Shown: positions 34,546-43,553, numbered from the stretch's first letter. The stretch is 62,746 nucleotides of DNA from JAUVUV01 sp964548275 (GCA_964548275.1 CAZJQI010000021.1:1-62746), one strand, 5' to 3'. The notes: generated by a model not told the origin, from the letters alone. Program-made: numbers and translations.

Positions 34546-34576
34546 ACTTCTCGCACCCTGCTTGTTCGGAGTTAAG

Positions 34577-35947
34577 ATGTTTCCCAGGATTTTAATAGTC
34601 GACGACGAGAAAAATATCAGGAACATCCTGACCAAACTTCTAAGGGACGAACAATATACGGTTCAGGATGCCGCCAGCGCTGAGCAAGCCATGGGCCTGC
34701 TGGACAGTTTTGAGCCTGACCTGATATTGATGGATCAGAAAATGCCCGGAATCAACGGCATTGAGGCCACCAGCCGGATAAAAGAGAAGCACCCGGAGAT
34801 GACTGTGATCATTCTCACTGCCCACGCCTCAATTGAACTGGCCGTGGAAGCGATAAAAAAAGGGGCCTACGATTACCTTTCCAAGCCTTTCGACAACGAG
34901 GAATTGCTGATTATTATCCGCCGGGCCCTGGAACGCAAGCTGTTGACAGCGGAAATTTCGCAGTTGAAAAGGGAACTCCAGGAAAAATACAGCTTCAAAA
35001 ATATTATCGGTTTCAGTTCTAAAATGCAGCAGGTATTCGACCAGATCAACCGGGTCTGCGACACGAATGCAACCGTGTTGATCCAGGGGGAGAGCGGTAC
35101 CGGAAAAGAGCTGGTGGCCAGGGCTATCCATTATCACAGCCAGAGGAAAGACAGTCCTTTCGTGGCAATCAATTGCGGCGCCATTCCTCTAAACCTGTTC
35201 GAAAGCGAACTGTTCGGTTTCGAGAAAGGCTCCTTTACCGATGCCAAGGAAACCAAAAATGGTAGGATCGAGCAGGCCGAGAGCGGCACCCTTTTTCTCG
35301 ACGAAATAGGTGAGTTGTCTCTGGATGCCCAGGTCAAGCTGCTGCGGGTTCTGGACGAGAGAAAAATAACCCGGATTGGAGGAAGAGCCTCGATACAAGT
35401 GGATGTAAGATTTATAGCCTCGACTAACAAGAACTTACAAGAAGAGGTTAACCGCGGGAAATTCAGGCTTGATCTTTTCTATCGACTGAATGTGTTCACA
35501 ATTACTATTCCACCGTTACGGGAGCGCAGGGAAGATATCCCATCAATAACCGAGCATTTCATTCAAAAGCACAATGCACCGCTGGGCCTCGATATCCGCG
35601 GTGTTTCAAAATCAGCCATGAAATGTCTTCAAGACCACGCCTGGCCCGGCAACGTGAGGGACCTGGAAAATGCTATCCAGAGCGCGATGATCCAGGCACA
35701 GGATGATCTGATTAATCTGGACAATTTGCCTTTACGGATTTGCGGCTACCCTGAAATGTTCGATGAGTTGCACCCGGAAGAAAAGGGAATAGAAAATTAT
35801 CTGAAAAAAATGAACAACAAGATCGAAAAAGAGATAATCGAGCGAACCCTCAAAAAATGCAACGGCAGCCGCACCAAAACCGCGGAAATTCTTAAAATTA
35901 CGCGTAAGACATTGTTTAACAAGATGAAAAGGTACGGGCTCCTTTGA
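34577..35947 (+). CDS. NtrC-family sigma54-dependent response regulator
   Basis: About 456 residues from ATG 34577 (GGAG six bases before; the open frame to 34562 is less likely). Receiver domain with the acidic pair ILIVDDE and phosphoacceptor D53 (LILMDQKMPG); AAA+ domain with Walker A GESGTGKE (about 171) and Walker B GTLFLDEIGEL; C-terminal Fis-type helix-turn-helix (GSRTKTAEILKITRKTLFNKM). The sigma54 contact loop reads GSFTDA (about 217-222) instead of GAFTGA. Known: this loop remodels sigma54 holoenzyme; the FTDA variant is found in some active regulators. It is paired with the upstream kinase and is the obvious activator for the two sigma54-like promoters in the exporter region. Confidence 0.95.
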   Translation: MFPRILIVDDEKNIRNILTKLLRDEQYTVQDAASAEQAMGLLDSFEPDLILMDQKMPGINGIEATSRIKEKHPEMTVIILTAHASIELAVEAIKKGAYDYLSKPFDNEELLIIIRRALERKLLTAEISQLKRELQEKYSFKNIIGFSSKMQQVFDQINRVCDTNATVLIQGESGTGKELVARAIHYHSQRKDSPFVAINCGAIPLNLFESELFGFEKGSFTDAKETKNGRIEQAESGTLFLDEIGELSLDAQVKLLRVLDERKITRIGGRASIQVDVRFIASTNKNLQEEVNRGKFRLDLFYRLNVFTITIPPLRERREDIPSITEHFIQKHNAPLGLDIRGVSKSAMKCLQDHAWPGNVRDLENAIQSAMIQAQDDLINLDNLPLRICGYPEMFDELHPEEKGIENYLKKMNNKIEKEIIERTLKKCNGSRTKTAEILKITRKTLFNKMKRYGLL

Positions 35948-36018
35948 CTTCCGATCTTGATTATGCTTTTTACTTGATTTCAGACCAACACCTGTCCTTT
36001 TAAATAATTGACCGGCCA

Positions 36019-37071
36019 TTGGGTAAAGATATCATTATTCCACTCATTCTTTTTCTGTGCGTTTCCGCCGGTTGCGCAGATCCAGCCCACAGGGACGTGC
36101 TCTCCGGTGTGAAAATAATATGCGTCTGGTCGGTTGAAGAGAACAGCGCAGAGGCTGTTGACCGCACGGTCGCACAAGCCAAAGAACTCGGATTCAACGC
36201 CGTATGCTGGCGGCGTGCCGGGCTGGTGGAATCCTGCCACAGGCGCGGAATGCAAGCCTACGCACTGCTCAATCCGCTTGCGCTGAGGCAGGAGGCGCAG
36301 CCTCAAGTGCTCGCCCCTGGCGAGGAAACGCTGCCCGGCTTCCAGCCGGACAGTATTGCTCCAGAACAGTTTTATCAGTATGGCGGCGAGCCGCTGGCGG
36401 GCCACCGGGAAATCCTCGATCAAAATTTCACCTGCCCGAACGATCCTGGCGTGGTGCAACACACTCTGACAAGGGTCGCCGAATTGAAGGAAACAGGATA
36501 CGACGGGGTTATCTTCGATTTTGTCGGCTACAGGAATTACCGCTCCTGCCAGTGCAACCTGTGCCTGGCAAAACTCGAAAAATTCCACCGGCAGCATCCG
36601 GAATTGAACGAGCAGGAGGCCAGGGAAAACTTCTATGAAAATGTCCTTGTGGATCTGTATGAGATTCTCTACCGGAAAACCAAAGAAATTGCGCCCGGCC
36701 TTGTGATTGCAAACCACATCCATCCGGTATACCTGCCCAACATTTTCTACGGCCGCAGAGTCATAGCAGATTACTGCGGGATTACGGTTTCCTGGTTTTT
36801 CAAACCACACTGGCCGCTGGAGAAAGTGAGAGACTACGCCGCGAAAGTGGTTTCCGGCACCTATGCGCATGACTGCGTGGAGCCGATGCCGATGATCGGA
36901 GTTTACACGGACAGCGAGTACGCGCGCGACCGCCGCAGCCCTGAGCGCCTGCGCCAGGATTTACAAATCATCAAAGCTGCCGGGGCAAAGCATGTGATAA
37001 TGTGCGAGCTGGGCCACATCCTCCGCGATCCTGAAACCGCGCGGGTGGTGCGGGAAGAGCTGAAGAATTGA
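36019..37071 (+). CDS. Lipoprotein with glycosidase-like (TIM-barrel) features
   Basis: A 350-residue protein starting with TTG (no ATG is available before the signal). The signal peptide ends in a lipobox (SAGC). The body alternates beta and helix segments as in family 10-like putative glycoside hydrolases (DUF4015-type): GVKIICVWSV, AKELGFNAVCW, ETGYDGVIFDFVGYRNYRS and HVIMCELGHI. Asp and Glu residues at strand ends could be catalytic, but the family is uncertain. It lies 70 bases after the NtrC-type gene, so co-transcription is possible. No role in the exporter can be inferred. Confidence 0.6.
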   Translation: MGKDIIIPLILFLCVSAGCADPAHRDVLSGVKIICVWSVEENSAEAVDRTVAQAKELGFNAVCWRRAGLVESCHRRGMQAYALLNPLALRQEAQPQVLAPGEETLPGFQPDSIAPEQFYQYGGEPLAGHREILDQNFTCPNDPGVVQHTLTRVAELKETGYDGVIFDFVGYRNYRSCQCNLCLAKLEKFHRQHPELNEQEARENFYENVLVDLYEILYRKTKEIAPGLVIANHIHPVYLPNIFYGRRVIADYCGITVSWFFKPHWPLEKVRDYAAKVVSGTYAHDCVEPMPMIGVYTDSEYARDRRSPERLRQDLQIIKAAGAKHVIMCELGHILRDPETARVVREELKN

Positions 37072-37256
37072 GAACATATTTAAAAAAGAACTGCATCCAT
37101 ATTTTCCAGTAAATAAATACAAATCAATTTCCATCATCTTAACCCCGCAGTCCAACTGACCACTGTTCAAGGCGATAATTTCTATTCTTCTCACGCATAC
37201 CATAAAAAACAATGGGTAGCGAGACAGTCGCACAATCCTTTCTTTGGAATCAACAT

Positions 37257-37311
37257 TTGATGACAATTTTTTACATTCTTTTGACATTTTTACTGTTGAA
37301 TCAGATATATT
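37257..37311 (+). promoter_or_regulatory. Phased TTTxACA boxes and promoter before the kinase-regulator operon
   Basis: ACA cores at 37263, 37273 and 37284, each preceded by T runs, recur at 10-11 bp, as for sites of OmpR/PhoB-type regulators. TTGACA at 37281-37286 can serve as -35 box, with TATATT at 37306-37311 or GATATA at 37304 as -10. The same kind of boxes precede the PD40 gene at 40308. Confidence 0.55.
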
Positions 37312-37368
37312 GAATTAGGATATTAAAAACGGGTAGATTAAACTTCGAGCTGTATTCCCGGATAGAGA

Positions 37369-39504
37369 ATGAAAGTATTTTCTCACATAGGATTAGCACC
37401 CAGGAAAATTATTTTTATTTTCCTTCTGGCCATTTTCCTCCCCTCATTAATTGTGGGATACTTAAGCCTGAGGACATTTTCCCAGAGGCGCGAGGCAGTA
37501 AAAAAGATTCTTGAATCGAATCTTTGGATTTCAGGTGAAGCTGCCCTCAAGTCCATTGAAGGATCGCTTCTCGATCATGAAACAAAAGCTCTGAGCAGAG
37601 AAAATTTTCTACATCTGAAACAATCTCAAAAGGCTCACCAAACTTTCCTCAGTTCATCTCTTCTGTCAAAGGATATCGCTGGCGAGCTTTTTCTGCTTGA
37701 CGCTGATTATCAGCTAATTTTCCCTGAAACCGGCGGCAAAGATGCATCACTGTTTCAATGGGATAAGGACAAATCAGATAGTCAATTTGGACGCCTTTTC
37801 CAGAGAGCAGAATTATTTGAATTCTCTCAAAAAAATTACACTCGAGCCGCTGAACTCTATAGGAAGTGCACTTTATCCGCTCCCTCAAAGCAGCACCGGG
37901 CTATAGCCCTGGAAGGCCTGGGGCACTGCCTGTTTTCAGCCAGGAGTTATGATGAGGCCTACAAAGTATATTCCGATCTTTCCAAAAACTATGGACAATT
38001 CCAAAACAGGGCAGGCCACCCCATTGGTATTATAGCCATTTTGCAATTGAATGAAATTAACAAACTGCGAAACAAGGATAGGAATCTCAAAATTCTGCTC
38101 GATCTGTATCGAAAAATACAGGACGGGGCCTGGTCTCTTAATCCCGCTGCCTATGATTTTTTTATCGCAGAAATTGAATCGATTTTAGACGGCATAGTTG
38201 AGTATGGGGATTTCCCTGAAATTGAAAAGTCTTATTCTGATTTGCGAAACAGGCCGTCTCCCTACAAGCAAGCCCTGAGTTTTGCAAATCTTTTAGAGAG
38301 TAAAGTTATTCCGAAGATAAGAGAAAAGTCATCCCTGTCTCGAGTAGCAGGTGAAGTTGCGCCGGAACGGTTACTTGTTCCATTGGAAAAAGATTTTTCT
38401 CTGATTTCTTATACCACTCTGCCAGAGTTTCAGTTAGCACAAACTTTTTATGGCGGCTTCTGCTGGGATTTCAATTATCTGAAAAAGCAGATACTGCCGG
38501 AAATCCTGGAAGATATTACAAAGGACTCCGGGCTGCGGGTTCAAATCGTTGACCAAACAGGCAGAAATATTTTAACCGGAAAGGAAGAACCAATTTCGAA
38601 AGCCTCTCCGGCCTTGTTTTATCGCCAGTTTCCTCTTCCCTGGAGACTTCTCGTTTCTCACCGCGAAATAAATGCTCTTGAACAGACAGCGCGCCGGGAG
38701 ACTTTTTTCTATGGGGTTCTTATCACCGTTATTGCTGTTTTAATGCTCCTGGGGGCTGTTCTGATTGCGCGTGATATCTCCCGCGAATCGGAAACCACTC
38801 GCTTACAAACCGAATTCGTGAATAATATCTCCCATGAGCTAAAGACCCCGCTGACTCTCATCCGCCTTTACGGAGAGACTCTTCAGCGCAAAAAAAACCT
38901 CCCGGCTGAAGATAAAAGAAAGAGCTATGAGATAATTACCAAGGAAAGCGAGCGCCTGTCGCACCTGATAAACAATATTCTTGATTTTTCCAGAATCGAG
39001 ATGGGCAGAAAAGAATTCAATTTTATCAAAGGCGATTTGCCCGAAGTCGTTCGAAATACTCTGGAATCATACCGCTATAATTTAGAGAAAAAAGGCTTTG
39101 CCATCAAAGCGGATATCGCCTCGGACCTTCCGCAAATGAATTTCGACGGAGAAGCGATAGTCAGTGTATTGATCAACTTGTTGAGCAACGCCATGAAATT
39201 TTCCCCGAAGAATAAACAAGTGACCGTGAAATTATTTAGAGATGACGCAAATGCCGTGCTTCAAGTGGCTGATAGAGGCATAGGAATTTCACCCGGGGAA
39301 ATTAAAAATATTTTTCAAAGATTTTATCGGGCGAAAAACAATATCACCTCTGAAACCGGGGGAAGCGGGTTAGGCCTGACACTGGTTAAATATATCACCG
39401 AGGCTCACCGCGGCCGGATTCAGGTTGAAAGTGAACCGGGAAAAGGCAGTGTATTTTCCGTGATTCTTCCAATATCACACTCTGAATCAGATAAAACAAA
39501 ATGA
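37369..39504 (+). CDS. Membrane sensor histidine kinase with large outer sensor domain
   Basis: A 711-residue kinase. Membrane segment 1 at about 14-34 and segment 2 at about 446-467 enclose a 400-residue outer sensor. Part of this sensor (about 144-225) is TPR-like (FSQKNYTRAAELYRKC, ARSYDEAYKVYSDL), and the part before segment 2 looks like a Cache/PAS fold. Then come the HisKA domain with His near 489 (NNISHELKTPLTLIR) and HATPase motifs including ETGGSGLGLTLVKY. Known: such kinases report envelope signals to an OmpR-type partner. Its stop overlaps the start of the regulator gene by four bases, so the pair is co-translated. The TPR part suggests it senses through a protein partner, which is inference. 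Confidence 0.92.
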   Translation: MKVFSHIGLAPRKIIFIFLLAIFLPSLIVGYLSLRTFSQRREAVKKILESNLWISGEAALKSIEGSLLDHETKALSRENFLHLKQSQKAHQTFLSSSLLSKDIAGELFLLDADYQLIFPETGGKDASLFQWDKDKSDSQFGRLFQRAELFEFSQKNYTRAAELYRKCTLSAPSKQHRAIALEGLGHCLFSARSYDEAYKVYSDLSKNYGQFQNRAGHPIGIIAILQLNEINKLRNKDRNLKILLDLYRKIQDGAWSLNPAAYDFFIAEIESILDGIVEYGDFPEIEKSYSDLRNRPSPYKQALSFANLLESKVIPKIREKSSLSRVAGEVAPERLLVPLEKDFSLISYTTLPEFQLAQTFYGGFCWDFNYLKKQILPEILEDITKDSGLRVQIVDQTGRNILTGKEEPISKASPALFYRQFPLPWRLLVSHREINALEQTARRETFFYGVLITVIAVLMLLGAVLIARDISRESETTRLQTEFVNNISHELKTPLTLIRLYGETLQRKKNLPAEDKRKSYEIITKESERLSHLINNILDFSRIEMGRKEFNFIKGDLPEVVRNTLESYRYNLEKKGFAIKADIASDLPQMNFDGEAIVSVLINLLSNAMKFSPKNKQVTVKLFRDDANAVLQVADRGIGISPGEIKNIFQRFYRAKNNITSETGGSGLGLTLVKYITEAHRGRIQVESEPGKGSVFSVILPISHSESDKTK

Positions 39505-40187
39505 AAAACAGGATATTAATCATAGAAGATGAAGAAGACCTGGTTGAGGGATTGAAACTCAACCTGGCTGATGAGGGATATGAACTGGACTGGGCATTTG
39601 ATGGCGCCGAAGGCCTTCGCAAGGCCCTGGAACAAGCCCCCGATCTGATCATTCTCGATATCATGCTGCCGGAGATGGATGGCCTGGAGCTCTGCCGTCA
39701 CCTGCGACAGAAGGGTGTGGGCATACCCATTATCATGCTCACAGCCAAAGGCAAAGAGATCGACAAGGTTGTGGGGCTTGAAATTGGAGCCGATGATTAC
39801 GTCACCAAGCCTTTCAGCGTCAGAGAGCTTCTGGCCCGGATAAAAGCGCATCTAAGGCGCGCCAATAGAGAGGAAAAGGACGTTCCAAAAATTTACTCTT
39901 TCGATGATGTCGAGATTGATTTCGCCCATCTTAAAGTCAGGCGAAAGGGCAAAGAATGGGACCTGACCGCTCTGGAAATGGAGATTCTCAAATATCTGAT
40001 CGCCCAGCGGGGAAAGGTCGTATCGAGAAACGATTTGCTCGATAAAATATGGGGCTATGAAAGTTATCCCACTACCAGGACCATTGACAACCATATCCTT
40101 AAATTGAGGAAGAAAATCGAGGAGGACCCGGCTCATCCCAGACATATCATTTCTGTCTATGCCGCAGGATACCGGTTTATAGAATAA
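39501..40187 (+). CDS. OmpR/PhoB-family response regulator
   Basis: A 228-residue regulator: receiver with ILIIEDEED, phosphoacceptor D53 (LIILDIMLPEMDG) and the conserved Lys in YVTKPFS, then a winged-helix DNA-binding domain (EWDLTALEMEILKYLIAQ, RTIDNHILKLRKKI, GYRF end). Known: such regulators bind tandem direct repeats spaced 10-11 bp. Repeats of that kind precede both this operon (37257-37311) and the next gene (40194-40242), so autoregulation and control of the PD40 gene are likely. The start ATG overlaps the kinase stop codon. Confidence 0.95.
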   Translation: MKNRILIIEDEEDLVEGLKLNLADEGYELDWAFDGAEGLRKALEQAPDLIILDIMLPEMDGLELCRHLRQKGVGIPIIMLTAKGKEIDKVVGLEIGADDYVTKPFSVRELLARIKAHLRRANREEKDVPKIYSFDDVEIDFAHLKVRRKGKEWDLTALEMEILKYLIAQRGKVVSRNDLLDKIWGYESYPTTRTIDNHILKLRKKIEEDPAHPRHIISVYAAGYRFIE

Positions 40188-40193
40188 GTGTGA

Positions 40194-40242
40194 TTTTTAC
40201 AATCCTTTTACATTTCTTTACTTCCATTTGACAATCTTGACA
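40194..40242 (+). promoter_or_regulatory. Five phased TTTxACA boxes before the PD40 gene
   Basis: ACA or ACT cores at 40199, 40210, 40220, 40231 and 40240, each preceded by T runs, repeat at 9-11 bp over about 45 bases. TTGACA occurs at 40228 and 40237 and could be a -35 box, but no clear -10 box has the right spacing. Similar boxes precede the kinase gene. Confidence 0.55.
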
Positions 40243-40307
40243 ACTGAAAGTGCTACATTGTTAGTGTACCGGGAAATCTCTCTCACTCACTAACAGGAGG
40301 TAGCATC

Positions 40308-42443
40308 ATGAATCGCAGGACAGCTTTTATTCTACTCCCCATCTTTGCACTCGTTTTAATGACTTCCGAGTGTCAAGCTTCTTCCCAAGCAAGCGTTCTT
40401 TTCGAGAAGGCTAAATTCACTATGGTGACAAAGGGAGACCTGCATGGAGCAATTGAGCTGTTTAATGAAATCATTTCCAAATATCGGGGCGAAAGGGAAT
40501 ACGCAGCCAAATCCCAGCTTTACATAGGGCTGTGCTATGAGAAGCAGGGCAAACAGGACGCTCAGAAAGCCTACCAGAAGGTAATACAGGAATATGCCGA
40601 CCAGCGGGACGTGGCCGCCCAGGCCCGCACCCGGCTTGCCGCACTCGAGCGGCCCGTGAGCACCCCCGAACCGAAGGGCATGCTAGTCAGAAGTGTATCG
40701 GTAGATCCTAACGTGGGAGGCCTCGGAGAAATTTCACCCGACGGCCGGTTTATCTCTTTTGTGGACTGGGATACCGGCGACCTGGCGATCCAGGAGACTG
40801 CCACCGGAAAGAAACGCCGTCTTACGGACAAGGGTTCCTGGGATGAGTCCGGCGAGTTCGCTCTCTTTTCCAAGTGGTCGCCTGACGGCAAGCAGATTGC
40901 TTACGACTGGTACAATGAGCAAGAATTTTATGATCTGCGCGTTATCGGACTCGATGGCTCGAAGCCGCGCATTCTCTATAGTAATGCAGATGAAGTAGAT
41001 TATGTCCAGGCTTGTGATTGGTTCCCGGATGGCAGGCAGATTCTGGCATTATTCGAAAGAAAAGACAGCACAATCCAGATTGTCTCGGTTTCCGCTGCGG
41101 ACAGGTCCAGGCGTGTCATCAAAGTACTGAGCGCGCTTGTCCCAGGGAAGAGCTGGCCGGAGAACATGAGTGTATCACCAGATGGGCGCTACATTGTGTA
41201 TGACTTTCCACGAGAAGACTCTCCAGAACATGACATCTTCATTCTAGCTGCTGATGGGAGTGGTGAAATTCCGCTGGTAGAGCACCCGGCCCATGATTTT
41301 CCTCTCGGCTGGGCGCCTGATGGAAAGCGGATTCTCTTTGCCAGCAACCGGACCGGAACCCTGGGTTTCTGGCTTATTCGGGTCGCCGATGGAAAACCTC
41401 AGGGAGCCCCCGAACTGGTTAGGCAGAATATAGGGGACATTCGTCCAATGGGATTCACCCGGAAAGGTTCTTTTTACTTTTATAACCTGCAAAGAAGATT
41501 TGATGTTTATACCGCTGAACTCGATCCGGAGACAGGCGAAATCCTGGTACCAGCGAAGAAAGCAATTAAACTTTACGAGGGATCCAACTTGACACCCGAC
41601 TATTCGCCTGACGGGAAATACCTGACATACATATCCAAGCGGGGCGCTCTAGCTCTGTTTTCGCCTCATATGCGCCCTGATGTTGGCGATGTTCTCTGTG
41701 TCCGCTCTCTTGAAACCGGTAAGGATCGCGAAATCTTCCCTCAGGGACTCAAAAATTTCGGTTATCCCTGCTGGTCTCCTGACAGCCGCTCCGTTTTTGT
41801 AGTCAGTTGGCACGCCCATAACGATAGCATGGGAATCTACCGGATCGACGCTCAAACAGGCGGGGTTGCCCGTGTTATGATAAGTGAGAGAGGCGGACTC
41901 TCGTGTCACAAGTGCTCTCGTGACGGAAAATCGGTTTTCCTGGTGCGCAGAGACAGGACAAAAAAATCAAATTACATTGTGGCTCGAGATCTCGAAACCG
42001 GTATGGAAACCGAAATCTATCGTGCACCAGACTCTGAACGTTTCTACCCATCCCGCTCACCGGACGGCAGGCGGTTGTCCTTAATCAGCAGGTCACCGAA
42101 AGCGCCCAGGATATTGAAGGTTTTACCGGCTGATGGAGGAGAACCTCGTGAACTGTACAAGTGGGAGGAAGATGACGTAGTGTCTCGTTATCACACATGG
42201 AGCGCTGATGGAAGATATATTTTCTTTGCAAAGAGATCCGGAGAAAAGACTGAAGAAGAATGGAAATGGAGCTTGTGGCGTATCCCGGCAGATGGCGGAA
42301 ATCCTCAGAAACTTGACTTGAGCATGTCTCTTTTAGTTTTTAATTTGAGCGCCCATCCAGATGGGCGGCATATTGCCTTTACCTCACCAGGTTACACCAT
42401 TAAAGAACCTGAAATCTGGGTCATGGAAAACTTCCTGCCTTGA
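40308..42443 (+). CDS. Exported TPR and PD40/TolB-type beta-propeller protein
   Basis: A 711-residue protein with a signal peptide (about 1-25). Residues about 30-110 are TPR-like (GDLHGAIELFNEIISKY, KSQLYIGLCYEKQGK), followed by many PD40 blades of the TolB/WD40-like type, recognisable by repeated SPDGR or SPDGK turns (ISPDGRFI, WSPDGKQI, SPDGRYIV, YSPDGKYL, SPDGRRLS). AGGAGGT lies before the ATG. Known: PD40 propellers in the periplasm serve as scaffolds or as the N-terminal half of peptidases; no catalytic domain is present here. Its upstream boxes suggest regulation by the neighbouring OmpR-type system. Confidence 0.88.
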   Translation: MNRRTAFILLPIFALVLMTSECQASSQASVLFEKAKFTMVTKGDLHGAIELFNEIISKYRGEREYAAKSQLYIGLCYEKQGKQDAQKAYQKVIQEYADQRDVAAQARTRLAALERPVSTPEPKGMLVRSVSVDPNVGGLGEISPDGRFISFVDWDTGDLAIQETATGKKRRLTDKGSWDESGEFALFSKWSPDGKQIAYDWYNEQEFYDLRVIGLDGSKPRILYSNADEVDYVQACDWFPDGRQILALFERKDSTIQIVSVSAADRSRRVIKVLSALVPGKSWPENMSVSPDGRYIVYDFPREDSPEHDIFILAADGSGEIPLVEHPAHDFPLGWAPDGKRILFASNRTGTLGFWLIRVADGKPQGAPELVRQNIGDIRPMGFTRKGSFYFYNLQRRFDVYTAELDPETGEILVPAKKAIKLYEGSNLTPDYSPDGKYLTYISKRGALALFSPHMRPDVGDVLCVRSLETGKDREIFPQGLKNFGYPCWSPDSRSVFVVSWHAHNDSMGIYRIDAQTGGVARVMISERGGLSCHKCSRDGKSVFLVRRDRTKKSNYIVARDLETGMETEIYRAPDSERFYPSRSPDGRRLSLISRSPKAPRILKVLPADGGEPRELYKWEEDDVVSRYHTWSADGRYIFFAKRSGEKTEEEWKWSLWRIPADGGNPQKLDLSMSLLVFNLSAHPDGRHIAFTSPGYTIKEPEIWVMENFLP

Positions 42444-42473
42444 TTCGATGACACGATGGACAAACACGGGCAA

Positions 42474-42507
42474 GGGGGCGCTAAATTTAATATTGGCGCC
42501 CCCTTTT
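42474..42507 (+). terminator. Rho-independent terminator after the PD40 gene
   Basis: GGGGGCGC at 42474-42481 pairs with GCGCCCCC at 42496-42503 around a 14-base AT-rich loop, followed by TTTT. It lies 30 bases after the stop codon. Confidence 0.8.
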
Positions 42508-42780
42508 GCTTCCAGCAAATCTGTCCAATTCTCACTTCTTTATCTTTTGAAGTGTTCTATTGTCAAACCCGTTAAAGCCATCTAACCCGGATTATTCTTA
42601 AATTCTTCGGACGATTTTTTAAATTGTTGATTACTAATGAAAAACAGAATAAATCGGGTTATATAAGTTATTATTCTTCTTTTGGTGGCAAAAGAAGCAA
42701 AACCATTTCTTTTGTAACCAAAAGAAACAAAAGTTAATTCTGAATCCGTCTCTTTTACTTCGCTCCTTGGAAGGTCGCCT

Positions 42781-42806
42781 CGTGCTCAGGGTGTGCCCTG
42801 AGCACG
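42781..42806. other. Perfect 11-bp hairpin
   Basis: CGTGCTCAGGG at 42781-42791 pairs exactly with 42796-42806 around TGTG. There is no T run after it, so it is not a standard terminator. Confidence 0.65.
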
Positions 42807-43168
42807 AAAGGCATGCCGGATGTTGGAACATCTATCAGGGCATGGATGGAAATTATTTATCATCTACACGCTACCCATTTTATGTCCTCGTAACCACGAG
42901 ACTTCATTAAGCGTAAGGCGAGACATGCCCGGCCCCTACTTGGAATTATGCTTGATTGAATAATTCCAGTTAAATAATGGTAATACTCCCCTATAAAGGA
43001 ACCTGTTATGGCCTCGGGCGATTTATGAATAATTCAGGCTAAATCACTCCAATGAATTAGCACTTGCGCAAGCAAAGATCTGGTTAATAAGACATATAAT
43101 TTCCTCCGGAAGCTCATGTTAAATATTTTTAAAATAGTCAACCATGGCTCGCCGTTAAGAGAAAGGGT

Positions 43169-43345
43169 CTGCTCCGAAAATAATGGACCAAAGGTACGTT
43201 ATTCCATGGATTCGGTAAAAGCCACCTGTGGGGGGCGGCGGCTGTGCGACCCAAGTCGCACAGAGCGTTGCGCAGGAGCGCAACGGAGCGCATTTCATGC
43301 GCCCGCCGCCCCCCGGGCCCCGGGAAAACATAACATCTTACTAAT
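43169..43345 (+). repeat. Dispersed hairpin repeat, copy C, with cloverleaf-like core
   Basis: It shares the left flank of copies A and B (CTGCTCCGAAAATAATGG through to the CCACC block) and an AT-rich right flank, but the simple hairpin is replaced at 43230-43314 by a larger structure. A 12-bp outer stem (GGGGGGCGGCGG with CCGCCGCCCCCC) encloses three perfect hairpins: 43242-43263 (9 bp), 43266-43285 (8 bp) and 43288-43302 (6 bp). Confidence 0.8.
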
Positions 43346-43553
43346 TTATTAATAATCCGGGTTAATGATTGCTTGATAATTATTTACTAATAAATTATAA
43401 TTGGATATGGGATCAGGCTCGATCCGGCATTCTGCAGCCGCGCAGGCAAGGATAATCGGCAATGTGAAAGATGAGTGAACAATCATAACCACATCCCGGC
43501 CCCTGTTTACTATCTGCAACGCTCTTTTACCTGCAAACCTGTCACCCGGGGGT

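Larger units (their letters stand above)
42583..43364. repeat. Gene-free block bounded by a perfect 14-bp inverted repeat
   Basis: TAACCCGGATTATT at 42583-42596 is matched exactly by its reverse complement at 43351-43364. The block contains paired CTTTTG/CAAAAG palindromes near 42680-42725, an 11-bp hairpin at 42781-42806, and copy C of the dispersed repeat. No protein-coding gene is convincing. It may be a non-autonomous element or a composite of several small repeats. Confidence 0.45.

Noticed and set aside
42634..42831. Minus-strand frame rich in Phe, Lys and Gln (CFFWLQKKW)
   Set aside because: It is the translation of the CTTTTG/CAAAAG palindromic repeats; such frames recur as false genes and there is no ribosome site.
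43116..43352. Plus-strand frame over repeat copy C
   Set aside because: It reads through the cloverleaf palindrome; copies A and B keep parts of the frame only because the DNA repeat is conserved.
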